Below are positions 10,363 through 20,070 of a stretch of DNA of 64,000 nucleotides, one piece after another; position 1 is the first letter of the stretch, and each line of letters starts with the position of its first letter. This stretch comes from Diplonema papillatum (taxonomy: Eukaryota; Euglenozoa; Diplonemea; Diplonemida; Diplonemidae). The DNA is taken from contig JAPJBO010000026.1 of assembly GCA_030068145.1 (NCBI GenBank), positions 434,001 to 498,000 of the forward strand. Direction: 5' to 3'. The notes under the pieces were generated by a model. That model searched no databases and was not told the origin of the DNA. It saw only the letters and a program-made list of their open reading frames with translations. The position numbers and the translations under genes were made by a program.

Positions 10363-10823
10363 TGGTGAAGGAATGAAGTCATCATTTACACTTAGCTTTG
10401 TCGTGGTTTTGGTCGTGGTTGTGCGACCTACTTCCCAATCCAACTATTCCAAATACGGTCTACTGCTGCAACGATGTTGGACATCGAGCGCCCAGGACGA
10501 GTTGCCAATGGAGGAACGAGCTTTGTTCCAGCAACGTGTCAGCTTGACCCAGAGACAGCAGTGTTCTGCTGCCAGATGTGTTTCGCCATGGAAGCGCCGG
10601 GGGGGAAGGGCGGTCTGCGAAGCGTTAGATTTTGAGCACGGGGGCTGAAAACGAAGCGCTGCTGTTTTCTACTATGTCGACATGGACGAGATAAATCGTC
10701 CTTTTTATCTCCGAAAAAAAAAAAAAGGAAAAAACAGCGCGTCGACCCATGTATGAAAGGAAAGAACACTTTCCGCCGGAGAGCTGCAACCGGCTCGCGG
10801 TAGACAGCTGCAGCACCTACCCG
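10363..10823. other. No gene recognised
   Basis: Left flank of the TIR transposon. The short frames show no motif. Confidence 0.4.
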
Positions 10824-10827
10824 ATGA

Positions 10828-11027
10828 TATGGTACGATGCCAAAGGGGGGGGGGGGGGGGGGGGTTTGGGCAGATGTTTTCTGGCATAGTAAGATACTGG
10901 GCAAGTGGGGTGTAGGACCCACACCCCCCCAAAAACCATGTTTGCGAGCCGATTTCGAGCTCAAATGCTCTCGGCGAGCCTTCTTTTGAGCACAAAACGC
11001 TGTTTTTCTGGATTTCGATGTCCCTTG
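10828..11027 (+). repeat. Left terminal inverted repeat
   Basis: Pairs with 12948-13139. Only a handful of mismatches and a different homopolymer length separate the arms. Confidence 0.85.
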
Positions 11028-11077
11028 ATTGATTCTGATGAAGGAAGGAAAAGAGCAGCGGAATACCATCGAGTTGG

Positions 11078-12928
11078 CTACCGCTTCGTGCCGCGACTTG
11101 CTGACTTTGCTACAGGTTTCCTGCCAGTGTTTCTTGCTCTCTTAGCCTCTTTTTGGTCTTTCGCAGCCAGCTCGTCGAAAACCTGTTTCTTCTTGAACCG
11201 CTTTTTATGGAGCCTTCCTTTCAGACCTTCGCTTGAGCTAGATGACGAGCACTCACTCCTGCTACTCAGTACGTCACACTCACTATCTGAGTTGCACAGC
11301 GGCAGCTTGTCCGAGACCTTTGGCGTGAACGTGAAGGCCACAGGGCGGGTTTTCGCTCGAAGTTTGCACCCCGGTTCACCACTGAAGTCATGAACTGTCA
11401 CATTGCCAAGGCTGTCTTTCTCATATGACCCGATGACCATGACGTTCCCTATCTTTCTGACGTTGAAAGTGGCGGTTTGTGAACGGATACGAACTTGAAC
11501 TGCCGCTGTGCAAGCAATCCTTTCTATCACTCCTTTGACATCGTTCAACGTTTGCACGGCGTTCTTGCGGGATGCCATGTCGAGTGCCCGGCTAACAGAG
11601 CCGAAGTGCTGGTCACGGTCGTTCTTGCCGTGCCCGCCCTCAAAGAAGTTTATCGAAGCCGTCGATTTTTCTTCGAGAAGGCGACTGATGAAGAGGAGGC
11701 TTCGGAAATGCCTACCAGAATCACACCAGTAAACACACTTTTTGTCTTCCGGAAAGAATTCCTTTGCCCGCTCCAGAGCACGCACTGCGGCAAACGAGCA
11801 CTGATTGTGCGTGCGCATCAGTATGTCAATGTGCTGGCGTTTGGTCGAATCACCAGTTGTCCAATGCAAGCCAAACCCAAGGAGAGAGAAGGCCCCCTGG
11901 TTGTAAAAAAGCTGACCAGGCTCTTCTGGCAGCATCGGCAACTTTCCCTTCTGCTTAAAGTCGAATGTCACCACGACACAGCCGGGTGGTGGGTTCTTGA
12001 GGTGAGCATTGTAAGCTGCCCTCTGTCGTGCCGCAGATTCCTGATGAAGCTGGACTTCCATGAGCTGGTGCAACATAACTGCTAAACTGCTCTTGACTTG
12101 GGGGGGAATAGTAGGTTCGTCCAAAGCGCCGAACAGAAAAAAGGGGCTCGCGTCTGATCGCCAGTACTGCGAAGTGAGCCACTTCTTGTTACTGGCAATG
12201 TACTCACGAAGGCGATTGTTAATCATGTTCCCTTCTGCACAGGTGTCACACACATCGGTCCGTCGAGAAAGGTGCTGGAACTGGGCTCCACGTAGCCGGC
12301 GGTACGTGGTGTACGACACCTTTTGATTCAGGTCGCTTTCTTCGTACACCAGCTGGAAGGGTACGAGAACGTTCTGTGCGACAACCGTCTCGTCTGCGGT
12401 GCAAAGCTTTTTGATGACACGTGACGTTGGTGTCGATGCCTGCTCGTGATCGTCGAATGCCTGCTGCCTCATTTCCGGGGTCACCTTTGTTGGTCGCCCG
12501 CCTCTTGCCACCTCTTCCCCGTTCTGTCTGTTGGCCCACAGCTTGTCCCCAACTTTCATGCCCACTACCGCGTACCGCTGCCTCACCCATCCCAAACCCT
12601 GCACGATCTTGCGCCGTGTCAGCTCGTGCGTGATGCTGTTGAACGTTTCAGGAAATGAACCGGATAACTCACGCCAGATTCGGGCCTTCTCAGTCTCTGT
12701 ACACAGAGATACAACGAACCCGATCGGGTCAGCTCCTGCGACCTTCTCCAGAAAGGCTCTCGTCACTTTGAAGCGTCTCTTCATGGTGCCCGATGACTTA
12801 TCGTACTTCGTATACGCGTCTTGCCTCGCGAATTCTTCAACCGATGTTTCGACAAAACGCATTCCCGAGTCGCGCATTTTAAGATTTTGTTCAGTTCCTT
12901 TTGTGGGTGGGTGCTGTATCAAAGTCAT
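11078..12928 (-). CDS. Transposase-like protein of the TA-flanked TIR element
   Basis: 616 residues, starting with an ATG at 12928. Residues 23-130 form a conserved N-terminal domain that recurs alone at 41.4 kb, with FVETSV, FLEKVAGADPIGF and IWRELSGSF as anchor motifs. Residues 140-225 are probably a DNA-binding region. A Cys pair, CDTC, lies at 227-230. Three acidic motifs then follow the order of an RNase H-fold nuclease: VTFDFKQKGKLP (D323), VYWCDSGRHFRS (D403) and FFEGGHGKNDRDQHFG (about 428-443). The last resembles the H-G-K-x-x-x-D motif of several eukaryotic DDE/DDD transposases. The C-terminus has a Ser-rich stretch (556-566) and a strongly basic tail (570-616), suiting nuclear localisation. 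The reading frame is intact and intronless and lies wholly between the inverted repeats. Family assignment is inference; the catalytic triad is my best reading. Confidence 0.75.
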   Translation of the reverse strand: MTLIQHPPTKGTEQNLKMRDSGMRFVETSVEEFARQDAYTKYDKSSGTMKRRFKVTRAFLEKVAGADPIGFVVSLCTETEKARIWRELSGSFPETFNSITHELTRRKIVQGLGWVRQRYAVVGMKVGDKLWANRQNGEEVARGGRPTKVTPEMRQQAFDDHEQASTPTSRVIKKLCTADETVVAQNVLVPFQLVYEESDLNQKVSYTTYRRLRGAQFQHLSRRTDVCDTCAEGNMINNRLREYIASNKKWLTSQYWRSDASPFFLFGALDEPTIPPQVKSSLAVMLHQLMEVQLHQESAARQRAAYNAHLKNPPPGCVVVTFDFKQKGKLPMLPEEPGQLFYNQGAFSLLGFGLHWTTGDSTKRQHIDILMRTHNQCSFAAVRALERAKEFFPEDKKCVYWCDSGRHFRSLLFISRLLEEKSTASINFFEGGHGKNDRDQHFGSVSRALDMASRKNAVQTLNDVKGVIERIACTAAVQVRIRSQTATFNVRKIGNVMVIGSYEKDSLGNVTVHDFSGEPGCKLRAKTRPVAFTFTPKVSDKLPLCNSDSECDVLSSRSECSSSSSSEGLKGRLHKKRFKKKQVFDELAAKDQKEAKRARNTGRKPVAKSASRGTKR

Positions 12929-12947
12929 TGTACAGGCGTTACCCTAC

Positions 12948-13142
12948 CTGGGGCCTCGAAATCCAGAAAAACCGCGTTTTGTGCTCAAAAGAAGGCTCGC
13001 CGAGAGCATTTGAGCTCGAAATCGGCTCGCAAACATGGTTTCTGGGGGGCCGTAGGTCCTATACCCCACTTGTCCAGTATCTTACTGTGCCAGAACACAT
13101 CTGCCCAAACCCCCCCCCCCCCTTTTGGCATCGTACCATATC
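12948..13142 (-). repeat. Right terminal inverted repeat
   Basis: Reverse complement of the left arm. It contains the 14-base C run at 13119-13132, just inside the terminal ggcatcgtaccata. Confidence 0.85.
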
Positions 13143-13144
13143 TA

Positions 13145-14500
13145 AGCCCTGTCACGGAGTCTAGAACGGGTCTGTATCCCAAAAGGAGTGCCCGCTTAGC
13201 GAGAAGGCAGGGTTTGCGGGTGATATGCCTGCCAGTGTCGACTCGCCAAGAGAAATCGACGCAACGGTGCCCACTAGACAGGGTCAGAAAAAGGTCAAGC
13301 ACGGCACTGGGGCAAGGTGTTCGCAGAACGTTGGAGAAAGACACAAAGCGAGGGAACCCAGGGAACGGAGGTTCCCCACCGTCAGGTGCGGAACCTCCAC
13401 CGCCAGATAAGGCCAGATGGTTTTTGGACGGCTCCCTGAGTGACGCCCGGCCCCGTGGGTGCGTGCTCTATTTGACACATCATCACTACCCGAAAAAGAG
13501 AGCGTGCGTCGGGAAAAGGGACCGGAATAACTGGAGGCAGTGTATTGAGCTCCAAAAGGACCAGAAGTAGAACCGCAGCTGGAGGGTAGGGGGGGACACT
13601 AACAAGATAAAACCCCAAGAAACGAGTTGGAAAGAGCGTGAAGAAAGCTCGGGAGGGGGACAGGGGGGAACGAAGAGAAACAGTCTAGAATAAAGGGAGG
13701 GAATCAGAAATGATTGTCCTACTCGGCAGCCACGATGGAGGCTGAGCCAGTCCACCCCTTTCCCGAACAGCGCAAAATGTGACTGCCTGGCATCACGATA
13801 CGCAGTCAATCTCCATCGTTTGGTGCTGCATAACTTGCTTGCCGCTGTTTTAGGAGGCGGAACGGCGCGGCGTAGTCCGACTGAGATGAATAGTCAGACA
13901 CGCGTTATAGCCATCTGGCTGCCAAACCGCTCGAATGAAGTCAGCCTTCGGTCTGTATTCTGGCTGAAGCAGACCAACTGAAGGGGCAGTAGGGCAAGCA
14001 TCCGTGTCCAGAAGCTTTGTACGGCACGGCTCGAAGTTGCTCGTGTTGGGTGGCCCCGACCTGCCGCCGTCCAAAGTCGTACTGAGGTAGTGCACGGCGA
14101 GGGAAAGCGAAGCAGCTTGCGGGCAGAGGGACATTTCTATAGCACATAGCGGGCACGGAGAGTACCGCCGGTGTCCGCCAGACTTCAAACTCGTTGATCC
14201 TTCTGCAACTTCAGGCCCGCCCAAATTTTCAAGGTCCGCGGCGCTGCTCGAAGAAAAAGAGGGGAGGAAGGAAGAGTTCACAGATGAGGTGCAGGCGGTG
14301 ACGGGGAGGGCCTCCCCCCCGCCAGTGTTTACGCCAGGATTCAGAAATACGGGACGTGTGCGTGGGAGGTTGATTTAACCATGCCGAAAGCCACCTCATA
14401 TTCGTGTGATAGACCCCTGTCTGTGTTTTGACAAGCCGCAGGTGGTGTGGTAGTCTGTGTGATGATTCCAACCCGCGTGTCTCGTGCCTGAAGGATATGC
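13145..14500. other. No gene recognised
   Basis: Frames on both strands are short and motif-free. Purine-rich at 13565-13700. Confidence 0.4.
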
Positions 14501-14540
14501 TCCCCAGATTGTGAAGACACACATTGGCGGGGTGGCCCAC

Positions 14541-14600
14541 TACACGCAGCAGGCATTACAAGGGTCACCCAAAGCAGCAGGCACTACAAGGGTCACCCTT
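14541..14600. repeat. Tandem duplication, 28-bp unit, two copies
   Basis: Two copies of cagcaggca-tacaagggtcaccc stand head to tail, differing at one base. Confidence 0.8.
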
Positions 14601-15445
14601 TGGGCGGGCTAAGGTTCAAACTAAAGTTGCAGTGCGTTGCGGCGGCAAATGCGTTGCGGCACTGGCGTCGAACGCAGGGAATATACGTCGTTGCTGCTCC
14701 CCAGGACCTGCCCTGCTTCACCGCTTCCGTTTAAGTGCAAAGCCTGACGAAAGTCGATACAGACGGGCCGCCACTACCCGACGCCACGGGGGTGCACGCT
14801 GCGGACTTTTGGTATCATACATTCTACATGGAGCGGAATCGCACCCTCAGGGCAAAGCCTCTGAAAGAACGGACTCCGCAACTCGCAAGGGGAGGTGACG
14901 TCACGCACCTTTACCTTCGTCGTGACACAGAGTTTCTTCGCTGCGACACTTCGGTACTGCTGCCCCTCGCGTGCAACCCCCCGTTCAGCGGTGAGAGGAG
15001 GTGGGAGTGAAAGGGGTGGAATGCCTTGGGCATGGGGATCGAATCGTTCCCACCGTCGGATGAGCAAAACAAAACAGAAACATAAAAAACAAAACAAGAC
15101 GCGTCGCTGGCTAACCACGGTTGAAACCGGAAAACGATGACTGTTTTACGCCGAACCGCTTTGCCCCTGGACGTTTGTTTCTCGGTACAGAGCGCAAAAG
15201 GAAACGCCGTGGATGGCTTGTGACGGCGTTCTTATTTCCTTCAGCATTGCATGTTTTGGTAGAAAGAAAAAAAAAAGAAAAAAAAAAGCACGACGAAAGA
15301 CCGCCGCGCCTACGACAGAAGACAACGCGCGAAGCGCCGGGCCCTCGACCGCCAACATGGGGGTGGGGCGGGGGGGTGGTACCAGCCTCGGCGACGGCGG
15401 AGTCAAGCAGCAGCTTTCCGGTGAAACTGCGAATGAACCCATAGC
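14601..15445. other. No gene recognised
   Basis: The short frames carry no motif. A cAMP-response-like palindrome tgacgtca at about 14897 is short enough to occur by chance. Confidence 0.35.

Positions 15446-15446
<1 letters not shown>

Positions 15447-15484
<38 letters not shown>
15447..15484. repeat. (GA)n microsatellite
   Basis: About 18 uninterrupted GA units. Confidence 0.95.
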
Positions 15485-15487
<3 letters not shown>

Positions 15488-15806
15488 GAAAAGACTCGAC
15501 GTAGCTGCTTTGACTCCGAATGGAAGGGAGGAAACATAATATATTATAGAGGCAGGGGGGCAAATACAACACAACACAATCTGATTTGTTCTTCGCTTAC
15601 ACCACCGTGTGTTGTTTTCTCACTCGGGACTTTGATCTGTTGTGTTTGTGTGATTTTTCGTGTAGGGGTAGACCCGCATGACCTCGCGTCCGGCTTCAAC
15701 ACGTGGTTCGGTAGTTACAGCACTTGGGATCCCTTCGGTTCTTTGTTTGGCAGCATCGTCGAGCATTTCCTTCCAAGCTGGCGCTTATGTAAAAAATAAA
15801 TAGCAG
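15488..15806. repeat. Dispersed repeat, partner of 48.33-48.47 kb
   Basis: The block ctcgacgtagctgc-ttgactccgaatggaaggga, then a caatac-like stretch, a tgatttgt-ctt-gcttacaccacc block, cttgggatccc-tcggttctt, and agctggcgcttatgtaaaaaa occur in the same order at 48332-48472. Here the copy is interrupted by about 120 extra bases. The final agctggcgcttatgtaaaaa piece also occurs near 18655 inside the adjacent TIR element. Confidence 0.6.
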
Positions 15807-15917
15807 TCTGTGGTGTGCTCGGTGGGCCAGTTCCCCGTAGTTCCCCCGTAGTTCAACATGGGGGGGGTGTCTTTTTTTTTTCGTTTCTTGTTTTTTTTTT
15901 TTTGCTGAGTGCTTCAG

Positions 15918-16473
15918 CAGGGCCTTATATATAAAAATTCCTCCCACGTAACTGTCCATAAGTTGCTCGGAGTTACTAAAAATCCCAGTTGCGGCACAAC
16001 TGCACGTTTATGTATCTGGCAGGGTGCACCTCTTTGGTTGTCACTACTGTCCATCACAGAGACTGTCCTTCGGAAGCAAAAGAGCCATGCGAAGAAGGCG
16101 AGTGTTGGGGTACTGTAGCAGTGTGCCGGGATCATTCAAGAACACTTGGCAGTAATCTGCAACAGCAGGGCGGACAGCCGCGGTCTTCGCTTTCTTGGCA
16201 ACACGTCATGAAACAATACACAAGCCAGAAATACCAGCGCCGCAGGCGCGGAAATTTTTTTCAAGCTACTTGGCCAGTCGCAGGTTCCAAAATTGAGGCT
16301 GTACGTTGCTTCAACGATGATCCAAAGGTGCAGTAACCGGTGCTGTGTACTGCTAGTGTGACTGCTGTACTGCAGCACTACTACTGGGCCCCTCAGCCGG
16401 GGCATTCTGTGCTTTTTTTTTTTTTTCGTTGCTCGGACTTGGTCCGAGCACCAGACCCATATATAAGCCACTG
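15918..16473. mobile_element. Non-autonomous hAT-like element (556 bp)
   Basis: Starts CAGGGCCTTATATATA and ends TATATAAGCCACTG, so the terminal inverted repeats agree at 13 of 16 bases. It is flanked by a perfect 8-bp duplication TGCTTCAG (15910-15917 and 16474-16481). The related element at 61.8 kb carries a single uninterrupted TGCTTCAG (61900-61907), which is the empty site. An 8-bp duplication with CAGGG ends is the signature of the hAT superfamily. No transposase is encoded. A hairpin gctcgga-cttgg-tccgagc lies near its right end. Confidence 0.88.
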
Positions 16474-16822
16474 TGCTTCAGGGATGCAGCCTTGGGTCCT
16501 GGAGAGCATTTCTAAGATACTTTGCACTTTTTCGTCACAAAATAAGGACAATTTCGGGTAATTCGAGCGTATCAAGATCAAAGACCCCAGGAGACAAGCC
16601 ACGTGGTCCAGGCCAAAATCGGTGGATTTTGGCGGTAATTCCTTTGTGGCGACCACTTTCTGCAGTCGGCGAAGAGCTACAAAGGTGCAGTATTACGGCC
16701 CCAACTTGCGCAGAGCGGCCATGTGCTATGCGTGCCCCGAAGAGGAAGGAATAGGATGAGAAGGAAGGACAGACTGGGAGTCACGGTTTGACAGGTAGTG
16801 ACAGGATCAGCTAGAGCAAGAA

Positions 16823-17542
16823 ATGTTCTATCAGAGGCCCCGCGCCGGCCGGGTTTCGAAGCGATCGCGGGACCGGGGACCTTCGCGGCGGTCGGAGGAG
16901 AGACGTGATTCCGGGCGCTGCAGTATTATGTGGTCGGTGTCTCGATGGCGGAGCTCGCCGTCGACTTTGAAGTGTGCACCAAACTGGAATCTTCCGGGCA
17001 GTGTCGTAGCGACGACGGACGGGACACCGTTGCGTATGCGTGCGAGGGTACTCTCAAAACTTTTAAAAACCGTCGGGGATGCGCTGGAGCGAAACGGCGA
17101 CGGACCGCTTCTGCCAGACAGGAAACTGGAGAAGATAGGGTCGCTGAGAACGGTGGGAGCCCCGCCGTGCCTCACGGGGTACGAGATGAGGCCGATCTTC
17201 CGTGGTGGTACGGAGACGATGGACTCGAGACACAGCTGACGACGGCACGAGTTCAGCGGCGAGGCGTGGGGGATGGATCTTTTCCCGACGTACGGAGGTG
17301 GAAGGGCGGAGCGTGCGGCGAGATGGGCGGTGTTCAACGCCACGGAACACGAAAAGTGGAGTGAGCGGGTGTGCCACGAGCACCAGAAAGTGAAGTGCGG
17401 CGTTGTGAAAGCGCCGGTGCAGCAACCGATTAACCTGGACGAGCTATCTAAGAAGAAGCGAGGCACCAAACGCGCGCCTGAGCGCGACGATCAAGTCGAG
17501 CTAAAGAGGCGAAAGCATGACACATCACGTACGAAGAGATAA
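16823..17542 (+). pseudogene. Broken plus-strand gene inside the long TIR copy
   Basis: One frame opens at an ATG at 16823 and runs to 17239; it contains RARVLSKLLKTVGDALERN. A second frame (17273-17542) continues with DLFPTYGGGRAERAARW, then EHEKWSERVCHEHQKVKCGV, and ends in a basic tail with KKKRGTKRAPERDD. Read in order across a +1 shift, they look like one former protein. The Cys/His spacing in VCHEHQKVKC could be a zinc-binding site. The short copy at 61.8 kb has lost most of this block. The family is not recognised; a transposase or accessory protein of the element is the likeliest identity. Confidence 0.4.
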
Positions 17543-17721
17543 CCGCGACACCGCAAATCGCCACAGATTATTTGCATTCTAACCCAAACTATCAGAGGCG
17601 GTCGCGGTCGAAGACGGCAACCCGAGCGAGGAGTAAGGTTGAATACCAGAATGACAGTCATAATGGCCATGCTGAAGGCGTTGCAGGAGGAGAAACTGGT
17701 GCTTGGCCGAGGATAAGATGG

Positions 17722-18495
17722 CTATGGCGGCACGGGCAGAACAGAGAGACAGCGAGTCCTTCTTGTGGGGTAGTCACGCCTTCGCAGTCCCAGGACCTCC
17801 GCCCACTTGCATACAGCCGTCGACTGGCCTTTCGAGTTGAAATGCAGGTACCATCTCCGGAGAGCTTCCGGTTTCTCCCAGAGTAGAGGAGCTGATGCAA
17901 ACGCCCTGGGCTTCTGAACGTGATTGCGGATCACCTTCTTGCCCAAACCCAAGAGGGATTGGAGTGTCGGAATGGCGCGCAAGGAGAGGCTCTGGCTTGT
18001 TTGCTTCTTTCGCTGGCGAGAGGGAGACTTCGGACACGGCAAAGCCTTTTGTTCTTCGGGCTCTGCATCCTTCTGTTCCAGGGATCTTGCCCACAACAAC
18101 ATAAGCCTTCAAAGGCATGCTTCGGGTGAGGGCATGCAGTTTATCAAGAACTTCTTATCAGCTTCCCTTCCATGCAGACACAAGTTTAACTCAAGCACAT
18201 CCTTTCGTCTATCACCGGACTCTTGATTGCGTGCTGCCAATTTTACCTGTGGGCTGTCCAAGATATCCTGCAGATCTCGATCGGTCAGGCCTCTGCCATC
18301 CGTCACGATAACGCGATTATTTTCAAGGACCAGTACAAGCACGCAATGGTAGCAACTGAGCTTTTCCTTCAGTCCTTGGGGAACGTTGAAGGGGGCCCGG
18401 TAGCGAGCTTTACTTAGGTTCCTGCAAACGTGAGCCAACCGACTTCTGCGAGTCCTACGATAGCGTTCGAGTCTACATTCCAACGAATCCTTCAT
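17722..18495 (-). pseudogene. Broken minus-strand gene inside the long TIR copy
   Basis: Starts at an ATG at 18495 (MKDSLECRLERYRRTRRSR) and reads through VIVTDGRGLTDRDLQDILDS to about 18109. It then continues in other frames with GKIPGTEGCRARR and EANKPEPLLARHSDTPIPLG. The 63.4-62.6 kb copy preserves the same protein with different frameshifts. It reads CLHGRE in one frame and SAWKGADKKLLLDKLHALTR in another. Conservation of the protein order in two independently broken copies shows that this was a gene of the element. I do not recognise the family. Confidence 0.45.
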
Positions 18496-18733
18496 GCCAC
18501 GGCGTCACGAAAGCACCACCCCCCACACCCCGAAGGCTCCATTTTTCAAAAGGCTTGGCCCTTCTGTGGAAAGCCCAAGCAAGAGGAACCGTTTTGCTCA
18601 CTCCAAAGCTCCCGGTTTGGCGCCGGTGTGTGGCGTTTGAAAAAATTCACTACAAAGCTGGCGCTTATGTAAAAAAAAAAGACACCCCAAGGTCAGTTCC
18701 CCGTAGTTCCCCCTGGCTATACCGACCACACCA

Positions 18734-19650
18734 GGCAGTGGCACTTTTCTCTTTTGGTTGTGCGCACGAGCGGAACTCACCAGCTTTGGAAAAGTTCCAT
18801 GTGGGTACGCTGCCAACTACTAATCTTTTGGTATCAACAATGCATTGTTAACCTCTTACGGAGAGGGAGGGGTAGGTTGTGCAGCGCGCACCAAAGCCTT
18901 CTGGGGAATCTATGGGAAACTCGAGAGTGGTCGACTTCAAAATGGGAAACCTGGTGCTCTTTGGAAGGTTTCATGTGGCTTGCTGTCGAAAAAGCCAGAA
19001 CCCGAGCTGGAGTTCGCACACCGGGCTTCCGGAGCAAATGCACGTCAAAAAGGACCCATGTCTGCTGCTGTGAAGAGATGTGTTACGAAACCTTTCCTTT
19101 CCTACTTTGGAGTCGTTACTCTCTCGAGTTTGACCCATATTCCCCAGAAGGCTTTCTGCGCGCTGGACAACCACTTCCCTCCGTCCGTAAGGGGGAACAC
19201 ACGTCAGCTGTTACAGCCGTGCTGGGACACCAGACAGAGAGAGTGTGAAAGAGGGAAGGATGAAGACAAAGCAAGTAGAGGCGCAGGCAAGAAGGAGAGA
19301 CGGAAAATTATTTGGGTGTCTCTTCGGATAGAAGGATTCGTGCGAATTTAGGATGATTCCACAAGAAAACTTCTCGCGCATTGAGGGATAGTCGACGTGG
19401 GGAGATGGTGGGAGGGGCCGTCCATACAGGGCCAGTTGCATGCCAGCAGCTTCCGGCCTCGCCGGCTTCAAAATTGCCCGTTCTTTTTCGAAACCGTTTC
19501 GCATCCCCATCTGGGAACGCCGGCATTTTTAGCGTTACCAGGCCGGGTACGATGTACAAAATAAGTATAGTGAACCATAATGTACAGGACCAGGCTTCGG
19601 GCTAACACAACCCTCTAAAGCTGGTACATCAACTTCGAAATGCCGTACGA
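18734..19650. other. No gene recognised
   Basis: Short frames only, and no repeat structure I can define. Confidence 0.4.
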
Positions 19651-19654
19651 GGGA

Positions 19655-20070
19655 GCCTGGATAGATAGCCGTATTAGGAAGTGCCTGGATAGATAGCCGT
19701 ACCAGGAAGTGCCTGGATAGATAGCCGTACCAGGAAGTGCCTGGATAGATAGCCGTATTAGGAAATACCTGGATAGATAGCCGTACTAGGAAGTGCCTGG
19801 ATAGATAGCCGTACTAGGAAGTGCCTGGATAGATAGCCGTATTAGGAAGTGCCTGGATAGATAGCCGTACTAGGAAGTGCCTGGATAGATAGCCGTATTA
19901 GGAAGTACCTGGATAGATAGCCGTACTAGGAAGTACCTAGATAGATAGCCGCACGAAGAAGTGCCTGGATAGATAGCCGTACTGGATAGATAGCCGTATT
20001 AGGAAGTACCTGGATAGATAGCCGTATTAGGAAGTACCTAGATAGATAGCCGCACGAAGGAGTGTCTGGA
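19655..20070. repeat. 28-bp minisatellite, ~15 copies
   Basis: The unit is gcctggatagatagccgta followed by ttaggaagt or ccaggaagt, and repeats head to tail for about 415 bases. Variants at two or three positions (ac/at/cc, ccgcacgaagaag) are distributed along the array. One truncated unit lies near 19980. Confidence 0.95.

Larger units (their letters stand above)
10824..13144. mobile_element. Complete TIR DNA transposon with TA flanks
   Basis: Left end (TA)TGGTACGATGCCAAA and right end TTTGGCATCGTACCA(TA) open a terminal inverted repeat of about 195 bp (10832-11027 against 12948-13138). The arms remain nearly identical, including the block reading gctctcggcgagcc and its complement. Both arms contain a long G/C run just inside the end: about 20 G on the left and 14 C on the right. 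The bases TA flank both ends, which fits target-site duplication at TA. A single large minus-strand gene fills the interior. High arm identity and an intact gene suggest recent activity. The superfamily is not assigned: TA duplication is shared by Tc1/mariner, PIF-related and other groups. Confidence 0.85.
15811..18733. mobile_element. TIR element, long copy (family TGGTGTG), interrupted by a hAT-like insertion
   Basis: Left end TGGTGTGCTCGG and right end CCGACCACACCA, followed inward on both sides by ggtgtcttttttt, define a TIR element. It is a longer relative of the copy at 61803-63599. Excluding the 564-base hAT-like insertion it would be about 2.36 kb. It keeps an internal block, 16980-17525, that the other copy lacks. 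No clear target duplication survives at this locus. Coding frames remain on both strands but are broken by frameshifts, so it is probably not autonomous. Confidence 0.75.

Noticed and set aside
11495-12085. Plus-strand frames opposite the transposase
   Set aside because: Shadow of the 616-codon gene, whose homology to the 41.4 kb ORF fixes the strand.
15811-18733. 5-bp target duplication for the long TIR copy
   Set aside because: The flanks (gtctg and ggcag) do not match, so any duplication has been lost or the copy is rearranged.
19655-20070. CRISPR array
   Set aside because: 28-bp units are directly adjacent with no spacers, and the window is eukaryotic.
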